From Monocercomonoides exilis (lineage: Eukaryota; Preaxostyla; Oxymonadida; Polymastigidae): DNA of 64,000 nucleotides. This document shows, piece after piece, positions 1 through 11,294 of this stretch. Every line of letters starts with the position of its first letter. Position 1 is the first letter of the stretch. Where the stretch lies: the NCBI GenBank assembly GCA_001643675.2, contig LSRY02000003.1, forward strand, positions 2,478,501 to 2,542,500, in the 5' to 3' direction. The translations under genes were made by a program, and so were the position numbers. Below the pieces are notes generated by a model. It was not told the origin of the DNA. It saw nothing but the letters and a program-made list of their open reading frames with translations, and ran no database searches.

Positions 1-775
1 GAAGACTGTCTTCATTCGATGCAAGTAGCCATCGCTTTGAGTGGTGCGAATGGAATGATTCAACTGGTGGATCAAGTGATGGAGGTGCGCTTAAAGTCAA
101 TTGCACAAACGCAAATCTCGAAATCACTTCTTGTTCATTCAACAATTGTTCATGCACCGGAGAGGGGCAAGGTGGAGGGTTATACTGTAATAGTTTGTTG
201 AAAATTGATATTACAAAATCCAATTTCACAAATTGTTCTGCTGCTCATGGAGGAGCAGTTCATACAACAAATCCACAGCACAATTCTGCTTATTACCATT
301 CAGAAAACAAAGTCGAAAATTGTTCAATATCTAGCTGGTGCGGAACTGGTTGGTATTTTTATATTGGTGCTTTTCCAGAAAACGGTCAATTCCTGTTTTC
401 CAAATGCAAGTGCATCTCAAATTCAGGTAACGATTCCGCTGGTTCTCTCACATTCAATAATCCTCCACAAAACAAACCGAGTCAGTTTTTGGTCAATGAT
501 TGTCAGTTCATAAATAACAAATTGACATCAAATTCAACTTCATGGGGAGGTGCTGCAATGTTTTTAGGAATACTTATTCTTGGATGAATGAAATAAAATT
601 CATCACATTTTGTTTTTTCAATGGCAACACTGCCACAAATGGCAGAGGAAACGACGTGTTTTTCAATGGAAGTAATATCACTCAATCTCCATTTGAGAAT
701 TGTGGCTCAACAACAGCATCAAAAAGAGTGTGGAATCAAGGAACAGCTGATAATGCTGAATATAATGGCTGACCG
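1..775 (+). pseudogene. PMP-like beta-helix cassette A, truncated and frameshifted
   Basis: The fragment continues from the left edge. Its main frame (codons starting at position 3) reads the cassette hallmark FEWCEWNDS, then GGAL, ITSCSFNNC and NFTNCSAAHGGA. These are the GGA(I/L/V) and FxxN repeats typical of chlamydial-PMP-like right-handed beta-helix proteins. Near 558-562 one base is missing compared with copy F (ATG TAT TTT TGG there), which shifts the remainder (RNTYSWMNEIKFITFCFF, then NCGSTTASKRVWN) into the next frame. The homology stops at AATGGCTGACCGTAGC, where the other copies continue NGWLPLIAQNK. The conserved C-terminal block is therefore missing. The copy is clearly a relic. 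It lies on the same strand as copy B. Confidence 0.75.
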
Positions 776-1375
776 TAGCTTATCTTTCCTTCTCTAATTT
801 TTCCAATGAAAAGTCTTTTCATGTCCCTTCTCTTTTCCTGTTATTATCTCTTTCTCCATTTTCTCCTCTTCTCTCATTCCTTCTTTTCTCTCAAATTTGA
901 TAGTTTATTTCTTGAATCTTGTCATTCATCCTTGTTTGCTATATCGCTTCTCAAAATTACCCTCCGTTTATCCAAATACTTTTCTTCCCAAATTCAACAT
1001 TCAACTCGAATCTCCTCTTCGAAACATCTTCTCTCTTTAACACAAAAATCTCTTCAACCCTCTCAATCTCATTTCCATTTATCAATTATCCTAAAAATCA
1101 GAATCTTATTTCTCTTTCTCTTTCTCCTCTTCTTTCGTCTTCTTTCATTCTTCTTCCTCTCTTTCTTATTTCTGAATATTTCCTTCGGTTGCAAAAGTTC
1201 ATCTTTTTCTTCATTTCATTCACGATCTCTGACGTAGATATCAAATTTGAAGAAATTCAAAATAGATGAAGTGAATGATGAAGTGGAAGAAGAATTTGAA
1301 GAGCATGCAATGAGTTGGTGAGTTGATTGAAGCTGAGAATGATGAAGATAAATAAATAAACAAATACCGAGATAT
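776..1375. other. T/C-rich spacer between cassettes A and B, no gene seen
   Basis: This stretch is pyrimidine-rich. The frames of 116-143 codons that stay open here consist almost wholly of F, S and L, as expected from base composition. I see no conserved motif. The last ~120 bases, with runs such as GATGAAGATAAATAAATAA, resemble the A-rich sequence upstream of other cassettes. Confidence 0.5.
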
Positions 1376-2773
1376 TTGATTTTCCATTTTTATCTGGTTT
1401 TCTTCTTTCATTTTTGTGTGTTCTTCTTACTAACAAAATCCTCCAATTCAACCATTTTCCTCCACACTCACAACCCCATTGATGGAGCCATTCTCCCCAA
1501 CCTAAACAGCCCATCCACCTCTCTCTCTGCCTTCAATGCCTCTTTTCTTCACCAAACACGCTCTTCACCAAATGCTGCTGTCGTGCATATCGGATCTGAA
1601 TCTCAAAGAGCGAAACCTGGAAGACTGACTTCATTTGATGAGAACAGCCACAGATTCGAATGGTGTGAATGGAATGATTCAAATAGTGGAAGTGATAATG
1701 GCGGTGCACTTCATGTCGAGTGCACAAATGCCAATCTCGAAATCACTTCTTGTTCGTTTTTCAATTGCAATTGTCCAGGAAGTGATAGTGGTGGAGGGGC
1801 ATTATACTGTCATTACTTGTTGAAAATAAATATGGCAAAATCAAATTTCACGGGATGCTCGGCTGGCCATGGAGGAGCAAATTGCATCAGGTATCCTCAA
1901 ACGAATTCTGTTTGGACGTTCTCAGAAAATAGAGTGGAAAGTTGTAAGATAACATACTGGTGTGGAACGGGTTGGTATTTTGCGCTTGAAGGAATTCCAA
2001 CAAATTTTCAATTCTTGTTTTCCAAATGCAAGTGCATTGCTAATACAGGGGGCAATTCTGCTGGTTCTCTCACATTTAATGATCCCCCACAAAATAAACC
2101 AACTCAGTTTTTGGTTAATGATTGCCAATTTATAAATAACAATCTGACTGCATCTGCCAGTTATGGAGGAGCTGCCATCTATTTGGATGTCACTTACTCT
2201 TGGATGAATGGAATAAAATTCATCACATTTTGTTTCTTCGATGGCAACACTGCCACAAATGGCAGAGGAAACGATGTCTTTTTCAATGGCAGCAGTATCA
2301 CCCAATCTCCATTTGAGAATTGTGGCTCAACAACTCCAACAAAAAGAGTGTGGAATGCAGGAACTGCTGATAACGCTGCGTACAATGGCTGGCTCCCACT
2401 CATTGCCCAGAACAAAATCGTTGCAAATGGTGGAACTGATGTCGATGCCTGTGGCAGACCCCAACAGACCCCATGCGCCACCATCGAGTATGCCCTCAAC
2501 GCCTTCATCTCCCTCCTCCAAGACGCCTCTCTCACCCTCCTTTCCTCAACATTTGTTCCAACTCAAACACTCACTTTCTGTGCAGTTGACACAAAAATCA
2601 CTGGAAATGATGAAATTTGTCTGATTTCTTTATTATTCCTTCTATTTTCATCATATAAAACAGTTAATATTCTATCATTATTTCTTTTAATTTTTGAATA
2701 TTTTCCGTATCATTGCCAAATTCATGAGCTTTCATCCCATTTTCAAATGGCATATATGCTACTATTTGCTTAG
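1376..2773 (+). CDS. PMP-like beta-helix cassette B (open frame, start codon missing)
   Basis: An open frame of about 465 codons. It begins with a hydrophobic leader-like stretch (FYLVFFFHFCVFFLL) and then the cassette signature HNPIDGAILPNLNSP. After that come beta-helix repeats with GGAL/GGA and FxxN motifs (ITSCSFFNC, NFTGCSAGHGGA, QFINNN, FFDGNTATNGRGND), followed by the conserved block ACGRPQQTPCATIEYAL. Such proteins are usually secreted or membrane anchored. This one ends after the TKITGNDE block without the membrane anchor of the full-length relative at 50782-56673. There is no in-frame ATG upstream of the domain: the frame opens at a TTG after a TAA, where copy F has ATG. It may be a pseudogene, a silent cassette, or an exon lacking its 5' partner. 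The 3' tail after about 2610 is hydrophobic and probably not translated. Confidence 0.55.
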   Translation: MIFHFYLVFFFHFCVFFLLTKSSNSTIFLHTHNPIDGAILPNLNSPSTSLSAFNASFLHQTRSSPNAAVVHIGSESQRAKPGRLTSFDENSHRFEWCEWNDSNSGSDNGGALHVECTNANLEITSCSFFNCNCPGSDSGGGALYCHYLLKINMAKSNFTGCSAGHGGANCIRYPQTNSVWTFSENRVESCKITYWCGTGWYFALEGIPTNFQFLFSKCKCIANTGGNSAGSLTFNDPPQNKPTQFLVNDCQFINNNLTASASYGGAAIYLDVTYSWMNGIKFITFCFFDGNTATNGRGNDVFFNGSSITQSPFENCGSTTPTKRVWNAGTADNAAYNGWLPLIAQNKIVANGGTDVDACGRPQQTPCATIEYALNAFISLLQDASLTLLSSTFVPTQTLTFCAVDTKITGNDEICLISLLFLLFSSYKTVNILSLFLLIFEYFPYHCQIHELSSHFQMAYMLLFA

Positions 2774-3570
2774 AAAAAGAATAACATCAACGCAGAAAAA
2801 ATATATCCTCATAAGTTTCTCTAATTTTGTTTCTTCAATTTCGAGTCAGCCCTCAGTGCGAAGGTATTATCTTTTTCCTTTCTTCAAAAGAGTATTTCTT
2901 CGATGATATCTTGTAGTTTCACATAAATTATAATTTCTTCATTTTTTCCATTCCAATTTGTCTGCATGCTATTCATGCCCCGCTTTCGTAAATTCTCATT
3001 TGAATGTACTTCTCCTTCAAATTCAGTTCGTCTTCTCTTTTTATTTTTCGCGACTCGTTGAATGCACATGAAGTTGCAAAATCTCTCGAAAGGCACTGTC
3101 AAATCACTCATTCTGAACAGCTTCTCCTCCTCCTCCTTCTTTTTCTTCTGCATACCCTTCAACCTCCAAATGAAAAAGAAAGAATCGTCTCTCTCTCTCT
3201 CTCTCTCTCTCTGTTTTTTGTTGTGCGCCCTGATCGACTTTTCTTGGCTTAAAATAGCATCACTTCCATTCCTACACAGACTCGACCGCTGGTTGCGACA
3301 GATTGAAAATAAGTGTTGTGCTCCTGAACAGTCACAGGAGATAAGGCCCGTCATTGAATCTGATGGATTTTGATGGGAAGAAAATAACAATATTTTTGAT
3401 ATCCATGGAAGTGAGTGAGGATGACGAAGATGAAAGGCATCACAAACAACAGAAATGTGATTTGTTAGGTGGAATACTTGAGACGATGTCGCAGAAGTTT
3501 GATAAAAATGAGGAGGAAAAGGAAGCAGAAAACGAAGGAATGGGGGAAGTGGAATAACCCTCGCCATCAC
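2774..3570 (+). repeat. 3' trailing block of cassette unit B
   Basis: No gene is supported here. The sequence matches the trailing blocks after other cassettes. The segment around 3226-3262 (CTGATCGACTTTTC, then GGCTTAAAATAG) recurs at 15253 and 21078. The stretch at 3335-3440 aligns with 15330-15440, sharing GAACnG, ATCTGATG and ATATTTTT blocks. It shows that B belongs to the same repeat unit as the palindrome copies. A 228-codon minus-strand frame crosses it, but its content is low complexity and it is not conserved between units. Confidence 0.55.
3188..3212. repeat. (CT)n microsatellite
   Basis: About twelve CT dinucleotides. Similar CT/GA runs lie at 17610-17632 and 31793-31819, mirror positions in the two palindrome arms. 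Confidence 0.85.
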
Positions 3571-5865
3571 TTATTATTAGCATGTGATTGTCGCACGAAG
3601 CTTAAGTTGTGCAAACACCTTTCGATGCCAATGTAGTTTGAGGCAAAAAGCGTTGATAAATATCAATGCTTCGGAAGTGAGCAGGGGAGAGCAACACAAG
3701 ATTGAGCTTTTTCTGGAAAAGAAAAGTGGAAAGCAACGAGACAAAACAAAAAAGCCTGTGAAGATGAAAAGAATAGCATGCAACAACAAGCAGCAAGCAT
3801 TTGATACACTTTGAAGCACACTCAGTTGATCTGAAGAAGGACAAGAAAAGGACGATAGCAACGATGAGCCAACTGTTCGACACTGCCGCATTTTTCTTTT
3901 CAATCAAATCCAAACTGGCATTTTTTTTCTTTTCTTTTCTTGTTTGTTTTTGATTCACTTTGGTGCTGTTTTTCGTTTGCTTGAAATATCTCTTCTGCTC
4001 ATTTCTCTTTTTTGTCGCTGCCACGCTCGCGTTCATTTCGCTTTATCGTGTTTTGCTTCGATGTTTCCTGTTCATTTAGAATCAATCTCAAGTCTTTCAC
4101 TTTTCCGCAGTTTTCTTCATCTTTTCCATTTTTCTTTCACATTTGCATCACAAAGTTGGCAAATATTTTCATTTTCTTCTTTGCTTTCCTCTTGTGATGC
4201 CCTGTCATCCGTCTCTTTTGGCAATTCTTCCCTTTTTCATTTTCATGTCTATTTGTTGTAATGAATCATTTCTCTGTTGGGATACTCTGCCATGCTTTGT
4301 AACTCGTGGCTGTCTTGAAGGCGGATTTTTACCCCTTCAAACTTGCTTCGTGTTCCGTTGTTTCGCTCTGCAAAAATAAGTCCTTTTGTTTTTGCCAGAC
4401 AACTGCGTTTGTAAGCCCTGTTGCTTTATTGGATTTGCAGCTGAGGCAAACAAGTCAAGAACAAATGAATGAAATAAGCAGTCGATTCAGCAGATATTGC
4501 TGCTTGCTGTCTTTGTTTGGTACAGGCAAACACAAAACATTCCCTTGCCTTGCTCATTGACTGTAATCAAATTCGTCGCCTTTTCAACCACTTGTTTTGT
4601 CATTCGCAAATGGTAGTTCCCTTCCTTCATTTTTTCTTATTCGTACTCCTTTTGTTATTGTTGCCTCCTTTATTTTTCTTTGCAGTTATCCATTTGCCTT
4701 TATCCCTTTTCAATGGTCGTGCTAGACTGGCTTGAGTGTTTGAGCTTTTCATTTTGCTCAAACAATTCTTTAATTTCTTCTTTTCCACATTTCCCTGTTT
4801 TTCTTTTTCTCTTTCTCTTTGCTCAATCTAGCTTGAAAATATATGATGACCAAAACGAAGCATATCCATCTGGATCATCGTACAAACATAACTTCATCAT
4901 TATCGAAAAAGTATTATTTTCGTATGTTCAAATGGATATTTTTCGTCCCCCTCTTTAATTTCGTATTCTCCAATATTCTGAATAATTACCATTCATAAAG
5001 ACTTTCCATCTTCAAATCTTTCTTCCGGGCCCATTGCAATGCGAACCTTAGCAACATTTGTAGAGTAACATTGTCCTTCGTCTATTGCTGTACAGGTGCA
5101 GCGCTTTGCGCTGACGCATCATTCATTCTGTAGATGAATTGTTTCCATTCATGTGCAACAAAGCATGAAAAATAACTCGCAAACACAAATATTAATACTT
5201 CATCCAGCTTTAAAACGAGTTGCTTCGGCATAACCAACGAAATAGACACCATTCTGAACAGCCACTGGAAATGCAATACAAAAGCATTTTGATGATCATA
5301 ATCCATTTTTTTCATAACGAATGTTCGATTGATTCCGAAAACAATATTTGCTTTTCATTTGTTGCTGATAATTATTAACAAATATTACCACGAATAGCTC
5401 CCATGCTATGCTCGATAATGATGCATTTATAACCATAATCCAATACGAAACACTTAATTGAATTTTTATGCGAGTTTTGAGTCGTTTTACGCGCATAATA
5501 TGCTTTTCTCTGTTTGTCTAGAAATGTAAAATTTGCGCCAATATATTTTCGTGAAAGCTGATTGCGCTGAACCTTGGAACGAATCGGGCATTGTGCAGAA
5601 TGATTTAAATCAGCTGGCTGATGATTCAAACCAGACCGCAGCATTGCATTGCGATAGAATTGAATGAACAAAATTGTATTGTGCGAGGCAAGTGCGCGGA
5701 AGTAGTGTGTAAAAGGAAAACTTTAAAGAAGTTCAGATGGGCAAGTTTTGCCCGAAACGAGCTGCCTCCTAACGAAAATATGTATTATCATCAAACCAGT
5801 TCCTTTTGCAAGAGCACAAATCATTACGTGCAGCGAAGATACGCCGTTTTTGTGGTATGAGCTTC
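3571..5865. other. AT-rich stretch, no recognisable gene
   Basis: Only short frames of about 60-145 codons occur. They are dominated by F, S, L and K, in T-rich sequence with no motif that I recognise. No tRNA-like fold or paired splice signals joining plausible exons were found by eye. Confidence 0.45.
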
Positions 5866-7640
5866 TATTTGTTTGAGCAGTTTATTTGGTTGTTTTTGTG
5901 TGAGAACGCAGATCCGGATGCTGATTTATCGCAACAAGGAAATCATTACATTCTACAACTGCATTACTCGTGCAACGAATGAATTCTATGAGAGCATTTT
6001 CACTTTTGGGCTTGAGAAGAAGCTTTTATGCTTGAAATTCTTCTGTCTCATTGAATGTGCTGTCTTCGTCTTCTTTCCTCTGTCATGGCGTCACTGATGC
6101 TATTTGTATCGCCGGCAAGGGGATTGGCTTTGGAGATATATTGCTCCACTTTTTTCTCTAACATGGGTGCAAAGCAAAGCGTGGCCATCCTTGAATTGGG
6201 TTTGGGTTTGCGTTCTTGTGAAGAATTAATTTGTGCGCTCGGCAGTGAGCCAGCTGTGTATGGCAACGCAATGAATAGTTCGATTAATGCTATAAAATCA
6301 TTATTGAAAAAACTTCCCCTTAAGGATTGATTCGTTTTTGTGATTGGTGAGCAAGCAGCGCGCAAAGGAAATGTTTGAAAGAGTTGTTCTGGATCGCATT
6401 AACCTCGGGGAGGGGGAAACGAGCCCTTGGGGCATGCGAATTGGAGAAGCATAAGGGCGATGTATCTGGACGATGGAATCACTGCTAAGGCGCAAGTGGA
6501 TGATGCCATTAGACCTGCTGCAAAAGAGTTCGAAATTGAGGGCTGTGCCTGCAACGTTGGATCAGGGAGATTCTGTCATTGGAACCGGCGGGGTGCAGCT
6601 GCAGCGGTTGCTGAGAGCTCTTTGTTGGAAAGGAGTGTTGTGGCGATGAAAGCGACAGGAATAGAGCGGGTGCTTGGAGCTGCAGATGCTGTTGGAGCAC
6701 AAGTGCCAGCGACAAGGCGATTGCTGCAGGGTAATTTCAGTTCGAATGTGAATGCTCTGCCTTTGTTGGGGCACGGCAGGAGATGTGCTGGGAAGGCAAG
6801 TCTGGCAGCAGGGGGGTCACTTGCTCCGCATGCGGGGCGATTCAGCACGAATTTGCGAGGGCTGTTATTTTGCTGTTGAAGAAGAAAATATGAGGAAAGA
6901 GGGGCAGCATGGATTGAGAGGCCAAACAAACAAACAAACAAGCAAACAAAATGGGGAAAGAGGGGCAGATGAACGAGAAAAGCAGCTTTTTGGAGTGTGA
7001 GATGCGAAGAAGCGGAGAAATGCAACTATTTTTTATTTTTATTTTATTTTTGGATGGCGATCAGCGAATGTTTGTGACTGGATGGGACGTTTCAGGCAGG
7101 AAGGCCGATTTTGTTGGGGCGATTTTGCTTGTCGTTGGAGAAGCGATGCATTTTGAGTGCAATCTGGAGAGAGTTTGGTTTTGTTCTGTGTTATGTTTTC
7201 TGGAGCTTGTTTTGCTGCTTTTGGCCAGCCGGCCTCAATTGAGTGAGATTTGTTGATTGTGGCAGAGGCAGGCTTTGGTGAAGGCATCGAGAATCTTCTT
7301 GCTGAAGGGGAAATGCCTCAAAAAATGGGGAAGACGCTGCTGCTGAGAGGAAGCGATGGGCAGCCGGGGAGAAGCGCCTGAGGCAGCGGGAGATGCGAAT
7401 TAATTGCAGGATTCAGACGAGTTTTGGATTGGGGGCGAGTCTGCGGCGCAGGTGCTGCAGGAGATGATGGAACAAGCATTTTTGAGGAGCGCCTGCTCGG
7501 AATTGGAATGCGAAGCGATTGATATTATTTTCATGCGAACATTTGAATTGTCTGAATGTGATTGGAGCAGCAGGTTGGCTGGGTGCAGTTTTTTTGGTGG
7601 GAGAGGAGCAGGCTGTTTCTGAACGGTGGGAATGAGGAAG
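5866..7640 (+). pseudogene. GC-richer mosaic with decayed coding pieces
   Basis: The base composition rises here, with many GCxG-type codons, compared with the flanks. Short frames look protein-like but do not join. One at about 7404-7622 reads QDSDEFWIGGESAAQVLQEM and later FMRTFELSECDWSS. Another at about 7329-7400 reads like a charged helix (ERKRWAAGEKRLRQREMR). Stops and frame changes separate them. In composition and helix style it resembles the GC-rich block at 58.3-60.6 kb. My reading is a degenerate gene of the same compositional class. Function unknown. Confidence 0.25.
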
Positions 7641-7874
7641 ACAATCTGCTTGTGGCTGGGTGAATGTGTTGACAGACTCAGGAGAGGAGAGGAGAGGAGA
7701 GGAGGGACAATTTGTTGTGCTGTTTGGTGTCTTGTTGCAATCGACTGCTTGTTGTGGGATTTCAGATGAGGCAACAGAAACTGCTCGACATGCTGTGGCA
7801 GTCACACACAGAGCAGAATTGAATGAGATTGAATGAGATTGAATATGATTTGGCATATTCAACTGTTTAATATT

Positions 7875-7918
<44 letters not shown>

Positions 7919-8060
7919 TTTCTTCTTCTTCTTCTTCACCTTCTTCCTCATTAACAGACATTTCAAACTGTGCAGCATCTTCTCCAATGGAATCAGCGAT
8001 TGATGAGCACGCGCCAATCAACTTTTTCCCAGAGTCGTTTGTTTCAACTCCTTCAATCAT
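7413..8060 (-). CDS. acidic/poly-Asp open frame, doubtful
   Basis: About 215 codons with an ATG at 8060. The N-terminus (MIEGVETNDSGKKL, then ADSIGEDAAQFEMS) looks protein-like and leads into an E-rich segment and a poly-Asp run encoded by the ATC/CAT repeat. After that the sequence becomes S/T/P-rich and lacks motifs. The first ~50 residues could be a real acidic exon like those near GAA tracts elsewhere in the window. The remainder overlaps the plus-strand remnant at 7404-7622, so at most one of the two is genuine. Confidence 0.22.
7877..7918. repeat. (CAT)n trinucleotide repeat
   Basis: About thirteen CAT units, encoding poly-Asp on the minus strand. Confidence 0.9.
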
Positions 8061-8083
8061 CAACTGAACAACTTTTGTTTCTC

Positions 8084-8460
8084 CTTCTCCTTCTCCTTCT
8101 CCTTCTCCTTCTCCTTCTCCTTCTCCTTCTACCTCTTCTCCTTCTTCTTCTTCTTTTTATTCATCTTCACCTTCTTCTTTTTATTCTTATTCTTCTTCTT
8201 CTTCTTCTTTTTCTTCATCTTCACCTTCTTCTTTTTATTCTTATTCATCTTCACCTTCTTCTTCTTCTTCTTCTTCTTCTTCTTCTTCTTCTTCTTCTTC
8301 TTCTTCTTCTTCTTCTTCTTCTTCTTCTTCTTCTTCTTCTTCTTCTTCTTCTTCTTCTTCTTCTTCTTCTTCTTCTTCTTCTTCTTCTTCTTCTTCTTCT
8401 TCTTCTTCTTCTTCACCTTCTTCACCTTCTTCACCTTCTTCACCTTCTTCGACCTCTTTT
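8084..8460. repeat. pyrimidine satellite: (TTCTCC)n then (CTT)n
   Basis: A hexanucleotide TTCTCC tract (about 8084-8140) is followed by interrupted CTT repeats and then an uninterrupted CTT array (about 8250-8412). Imperfect TTCACC units come next. This is the GAA tract of unit C in reverse orientation. Frames through it are artificial poly-L, poly-F or poly-K. Confidence 0.9.
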
Positions 8461-8798
8461 TCTTTTTCTCAATCTTCTTTTTCTTCTGCTGATTCTTCGT
8501 CTTCGCATTCATCTTCACTTGCATTTTCATTTGATGCTTTTTGTATTTTCAGAGCCAATGGACAAACATCATTATTTTTTGTTTTTGAAGAGAAGGGAAA
8601 TGAAACCACTCAAAGTTTGCAAATGAACTGAAGATTTGATCTTCACAGACAAATAAATGCGAATTGGCCAATATTATTTGTTATTGGGGTTTTATATTCC
8701 TTTCGAAGTCAACTTATCAAATGTGACATTTCATCATCCGACAACATCATACAAGTCATTTTCATCATCTTCTTCAGAAATGTTATTTGACTGATTGT

Positions 8799-8966
8799 TC
8801 ATCTCTCAATAACTTCTTCTTCATCTTTTTCTTCTTTTTCTTCTTTTTCTTCTTCTTTTTCTTCTTCTTTCCAACGAACTGCTAAATCTTCACCATTATC
8901 TTCTGCTTCTTCAATGCCGTTTTCAATCACTTGGCATTGGATCAGGTCATCGACCTCCTGATGCAT
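8799..8966 (-). CDS. small acidic protein, MHQ-VD family (unit C copy)
   Basis: A 55-codon frame from ATG at 8966 to TGA. It begins MHQEVDDLIQCQVIENGIEE and ends in a K/E-rich tail (EEEKEEEKEEKEEKDEEE). The first ten residues match the ORFs at 18205-18462 and 30967-31224 (MHQKVDALIQYKESENSIE). Conservation at the protein level, with E/K and D/A changes, suggests it was once coding. No domain is recognised. It may be the 5' exon of a larger acidic protein whose remainder has become the GAA tract. It lies downstream of cassette C on the same strand, as the corresponding ORFs do elsewhere in the array. Confidence 0.4.
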   Translation of the reverse strand: MHQEVDDLIQCQVIENGIEEAEDNGEDLAVRWKEEEKEEEKEEKEEKDEEEVIER

Positions 8967-9249
8967 TTAAGCTGTACAATCAGTGCATCGCAAAATTGAA
9001 CTAACAATTTTATCATTCACAATTCTTCCTCTCAGCGTCCATTCACCGCATACGCCATTATTTTATGTTTCATTCATTATTCTGACAAGAAAAAAATTTG
9101 TCTTTTCATTCAAATGTTCTTCAACGCTTTCTTCGATGAACAACAAAAATTAAACTGTTTTTTTCATTTCATTCAACAACTCTCAGATTGGAAGGAAGGC
9201 TTCGCCTTCTGCATCAATTTGGAAATTCAAAAGAAATATTCATTCAATC

Positions 9250-9861
9250 ACGGAATATCATCAGAAATTATTTTACAAAGGAAATGATTCTAAATCCTAT
9301 CGAGAAAAGCCGACCACAAAGTGCACAATAAAAAATAGAAATTAAATCTGAATTATTATTTTGGAAGTTGAAAGAATTCACAGAAAATAGAAGGAGCAGG
9401 GCAGAAGACGTTATTTGGAACAAATTATAATGTGGATGATCTTTGAGAGATTTCTCAATGTGATACACTTTTAATGAGCCATTGAAGATGAAACAAAGAA
9501 AGAAAGCAATTTTGAGGAAAAGGCATATTTGAAGGGAAATTTCAAAGAGATAGTTGAGCGAATCGGATACAAGCATGTTGAAACATGAAAGCTGATGAAA
9601 ATATAATAATTGAAGAACTTTCTTATATGATTGAAGAAATGCTATTTGAGAGATGAAATAGATGATGTAAAGCAACAAGCTGAATTTGCATTTGATTAAG
9701 AAGAGAAAATAAATGAAGAAATTTTGAAGAAATGTTTTTATCTGAGCGGATGGTTAGGATTTTGAAAAAATAAGTGGTATATACTTCAATTGAAAAGAAG
9801 ATGAAACCTCAAGAAATTTTCAAAGATATGGAAAATATTCAAAATTTGAAGATGAAAGAAT
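9250..9861 (+). pseudogene. antisense coiled-coil gene remnant in unit C 3' block
   Basis: On the plus strand, opposite to cassette C, broken frames read FEEKAYLKGNFKEIVERIGY, then IEEMLFE, then RDEIDDVKQQAEFAF and ILKKCFYLSGWLGF, separated by stops and one frame change. The same series is recoverable on the minus strand at 20641-20900, and an ORF at 29058-29309 retains part of it. A charged helical protein of unknown role was thus carried tail-to-tail with the cassette when the unit multiplied, and it has since decayed. Confidence 0.45.
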
Positions 9862-11259
9862 TTATATGAGAATCAGAAAAAAGTCATTATTTCCTGTTGT
9901 TTTTGTGTCAACTGCGCTGGATGTGAGTGTTTGAGTTGGAACAAATGTTGAGGAAAGGAGGGTGAGAGATGCGTCTTGGAGGAGAGAAATGAAGCTGGTG
10001 AGGGCATACTCGATGGTGGCACATGGGGTCTGTTGGGGTCTGCCACAGGCATCAGCATCAGTTCCATTGCTGGCAACGATTTTGTTCTGGGCAACGAGGG
10101 GGAGCCAGCCATTGTACACTGCATTGTCTGCTGTTCCATTATTCCACACTCTTTTTGTTGGAGTTGTTGAGCCACAATTCTCAAATGGAGATTGGGTGAT
10201 ACTGCTGCCATTGAAAAAGACATCGTTTCCTCTGCCATTTTTGGCAGTGTTGCCATCGAAGAAACAGAATGTGATGAATTTTATTCCATTCATCCAAGAG
10301 TAAGTGACATCCAAATAGATGGCAGCTCCGCCATAAGTGGATGATGAAGTTAATTTGTTATTGATGAACTGACACTCAACGATTGAAAACAGGTTGGGCT
10401 TGTTATTCGGAGGCCAATGAAACGTGAGAGAGCCAGTTGAATCGTTGCCAGAATTTGCGATGCACTTGCATTTGATAAACAGAAATTGAAAATTTGTATA
10501 ATCATTTCCGAGACCAAAATACCAACCAGTTCCACACCAGTTTGTGATTGAACAGCTTTCAACTCTATTTTCAGAGAATGTCCAAACAGAATTTGTTTGT
10601 GGACTCCATATTTTCGCAGCTCCTCCATGAAGCGCAGAACAACTTGTAAAATTCGATTTTGTGATGCTGATTTTCAACAAGTATCGACAGAATATTGCTC
10701 CTCCTTCACCATTGCTTGATGTACATTTGTTGAACGAGCAAGATGTGATTGTGAGATTTGCGTTTGAGCAGTTGACATAAAGTGCACCTCCCCAATCAGT
10801 TCCACCATTTGAATCATTCCATTCACACCACTCAAAGATATAGCTATTCAAAGCAGTGAAGGACAATCTACCAGGTTTCGCTCTTTGAGTTTCGGATCCG
10901 TTATATTTTACAAGATCATTTGGTGAAAAGCGTGTTTGGCGAAGGAAAGAAGCATTGAATGCAGAAAGAGAAGTAGATGGGCTGTTGAGGTTGGGGAGAA
11001 TGGCACCATCGATGGGGTTGTGGGTGTGGAGGAAGATGGATGAGTGGATGGAGAGAGATGAGTGAAGGGAGAAGGAGGGGATTGTATTGGTGTTGGTGTT
11101 GGTGGATGTGGAAGAAGAGGAAGAAGAGGTCGATGTGAATGGGTTGAGTGAATGTGAAGGAAGGGATGGAAGTGAGAGATGGAACGAAAAGGAAATGGAA
11201 GAATGAAAAGATGCTTTGAAATGGATTGATTTTGTTGAAAGAGATTTTGCAGTTTGCAA
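9862..11259 (-). CDS. PMP-like beta-helix cassette C (open frame without ATG)
   Basis: A 465-codon open frame. A Ser/Thr/Asn-rich leader (SSSSSSTSTNTNTNT) precedes HNPIDGAILPNLNSP. Beta-helix repeats follow (ITSCSFNKC, NFTSCSALHGGA, QFINNK, FFDGNTAKNGRGND), then NCGSTTPTKRVWNNGTAD and ACGRPQQTPCATIEYAL. Family role: extracellular parallel beta-helix with GGA and FxxN repeats, usually surface exposed. Codon 1 is TTG, and I find no in-frame ATG before the conserved region. Its N-terminal part (SPNDLVKYNGSE) is closest to copy E, while its C-terminal part resembles B and E. That is mosaic behaviour. It ends soon after TKTTGND and has no membrane anchor. Confidence 0.55.
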   Translation of the reverse strand: MQTAKSLSTKSIHFKASFHSSISFSFHLSLPSLPSHSLNPFTSTSSSSSSTSTNTNTNTIPSFSLHSSLSIHSSIFLHTHNPIDGAILPNLNSPSTSLSAFNASFLRQTRFSPNDLVKYNGSETQRAKPGRLSFTALNSYIFEWCEWNDSNGGTDWGGALYVNCSNANLTITSCSFNKCTSSNGEGGAIFCRYLLKISITKSNFTSCSALHGGAAKIWSPQTNSVWTFSENRVESCSITNWCGTGWYFGLGNDYTNFQFLFIKCKCIANSGNDSTGSLTFHWPPNNKPNLFSIVECQFINNKLTSSSTYGGAAIYLDVTYSWMNGIKFITFCFFDGNTAKNGRGNDVFFNGSSITQSPFENCGSTTPTKRVWNNGTADNAVYNGWLPLVAQNKIVASNGTDADACGRPQQTPCATIEYALTSFISLLQDASLTLLSSTFVPTQTLTSSAVDTKTTGNNDFFLILI

Positions 11260-11294
11260 TATTTAAGAAAATGAAATTGCTCAAATTGTTTCAC

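Noticed and set aside
2884-3570. 228-codon minus-strand frame behind cassette B
   Set aside because: It crosses a CT microsatellite, is not conserved in the homologous trailing blocks and has no motif.
6427-6879. 150-codon plus-strand frame rich in Ala
   Set aside because: Composition-driven. It has overlapping open frames on the other strand and no recognisable domain. Treated as part of the decayed mosaic.
8129-8530. Long poly-Lys and poly-Leu frames across the CTT array
   Set aside because: They are produced by the triplet repeat in all frames. No non-repetitive sequence supports translation.
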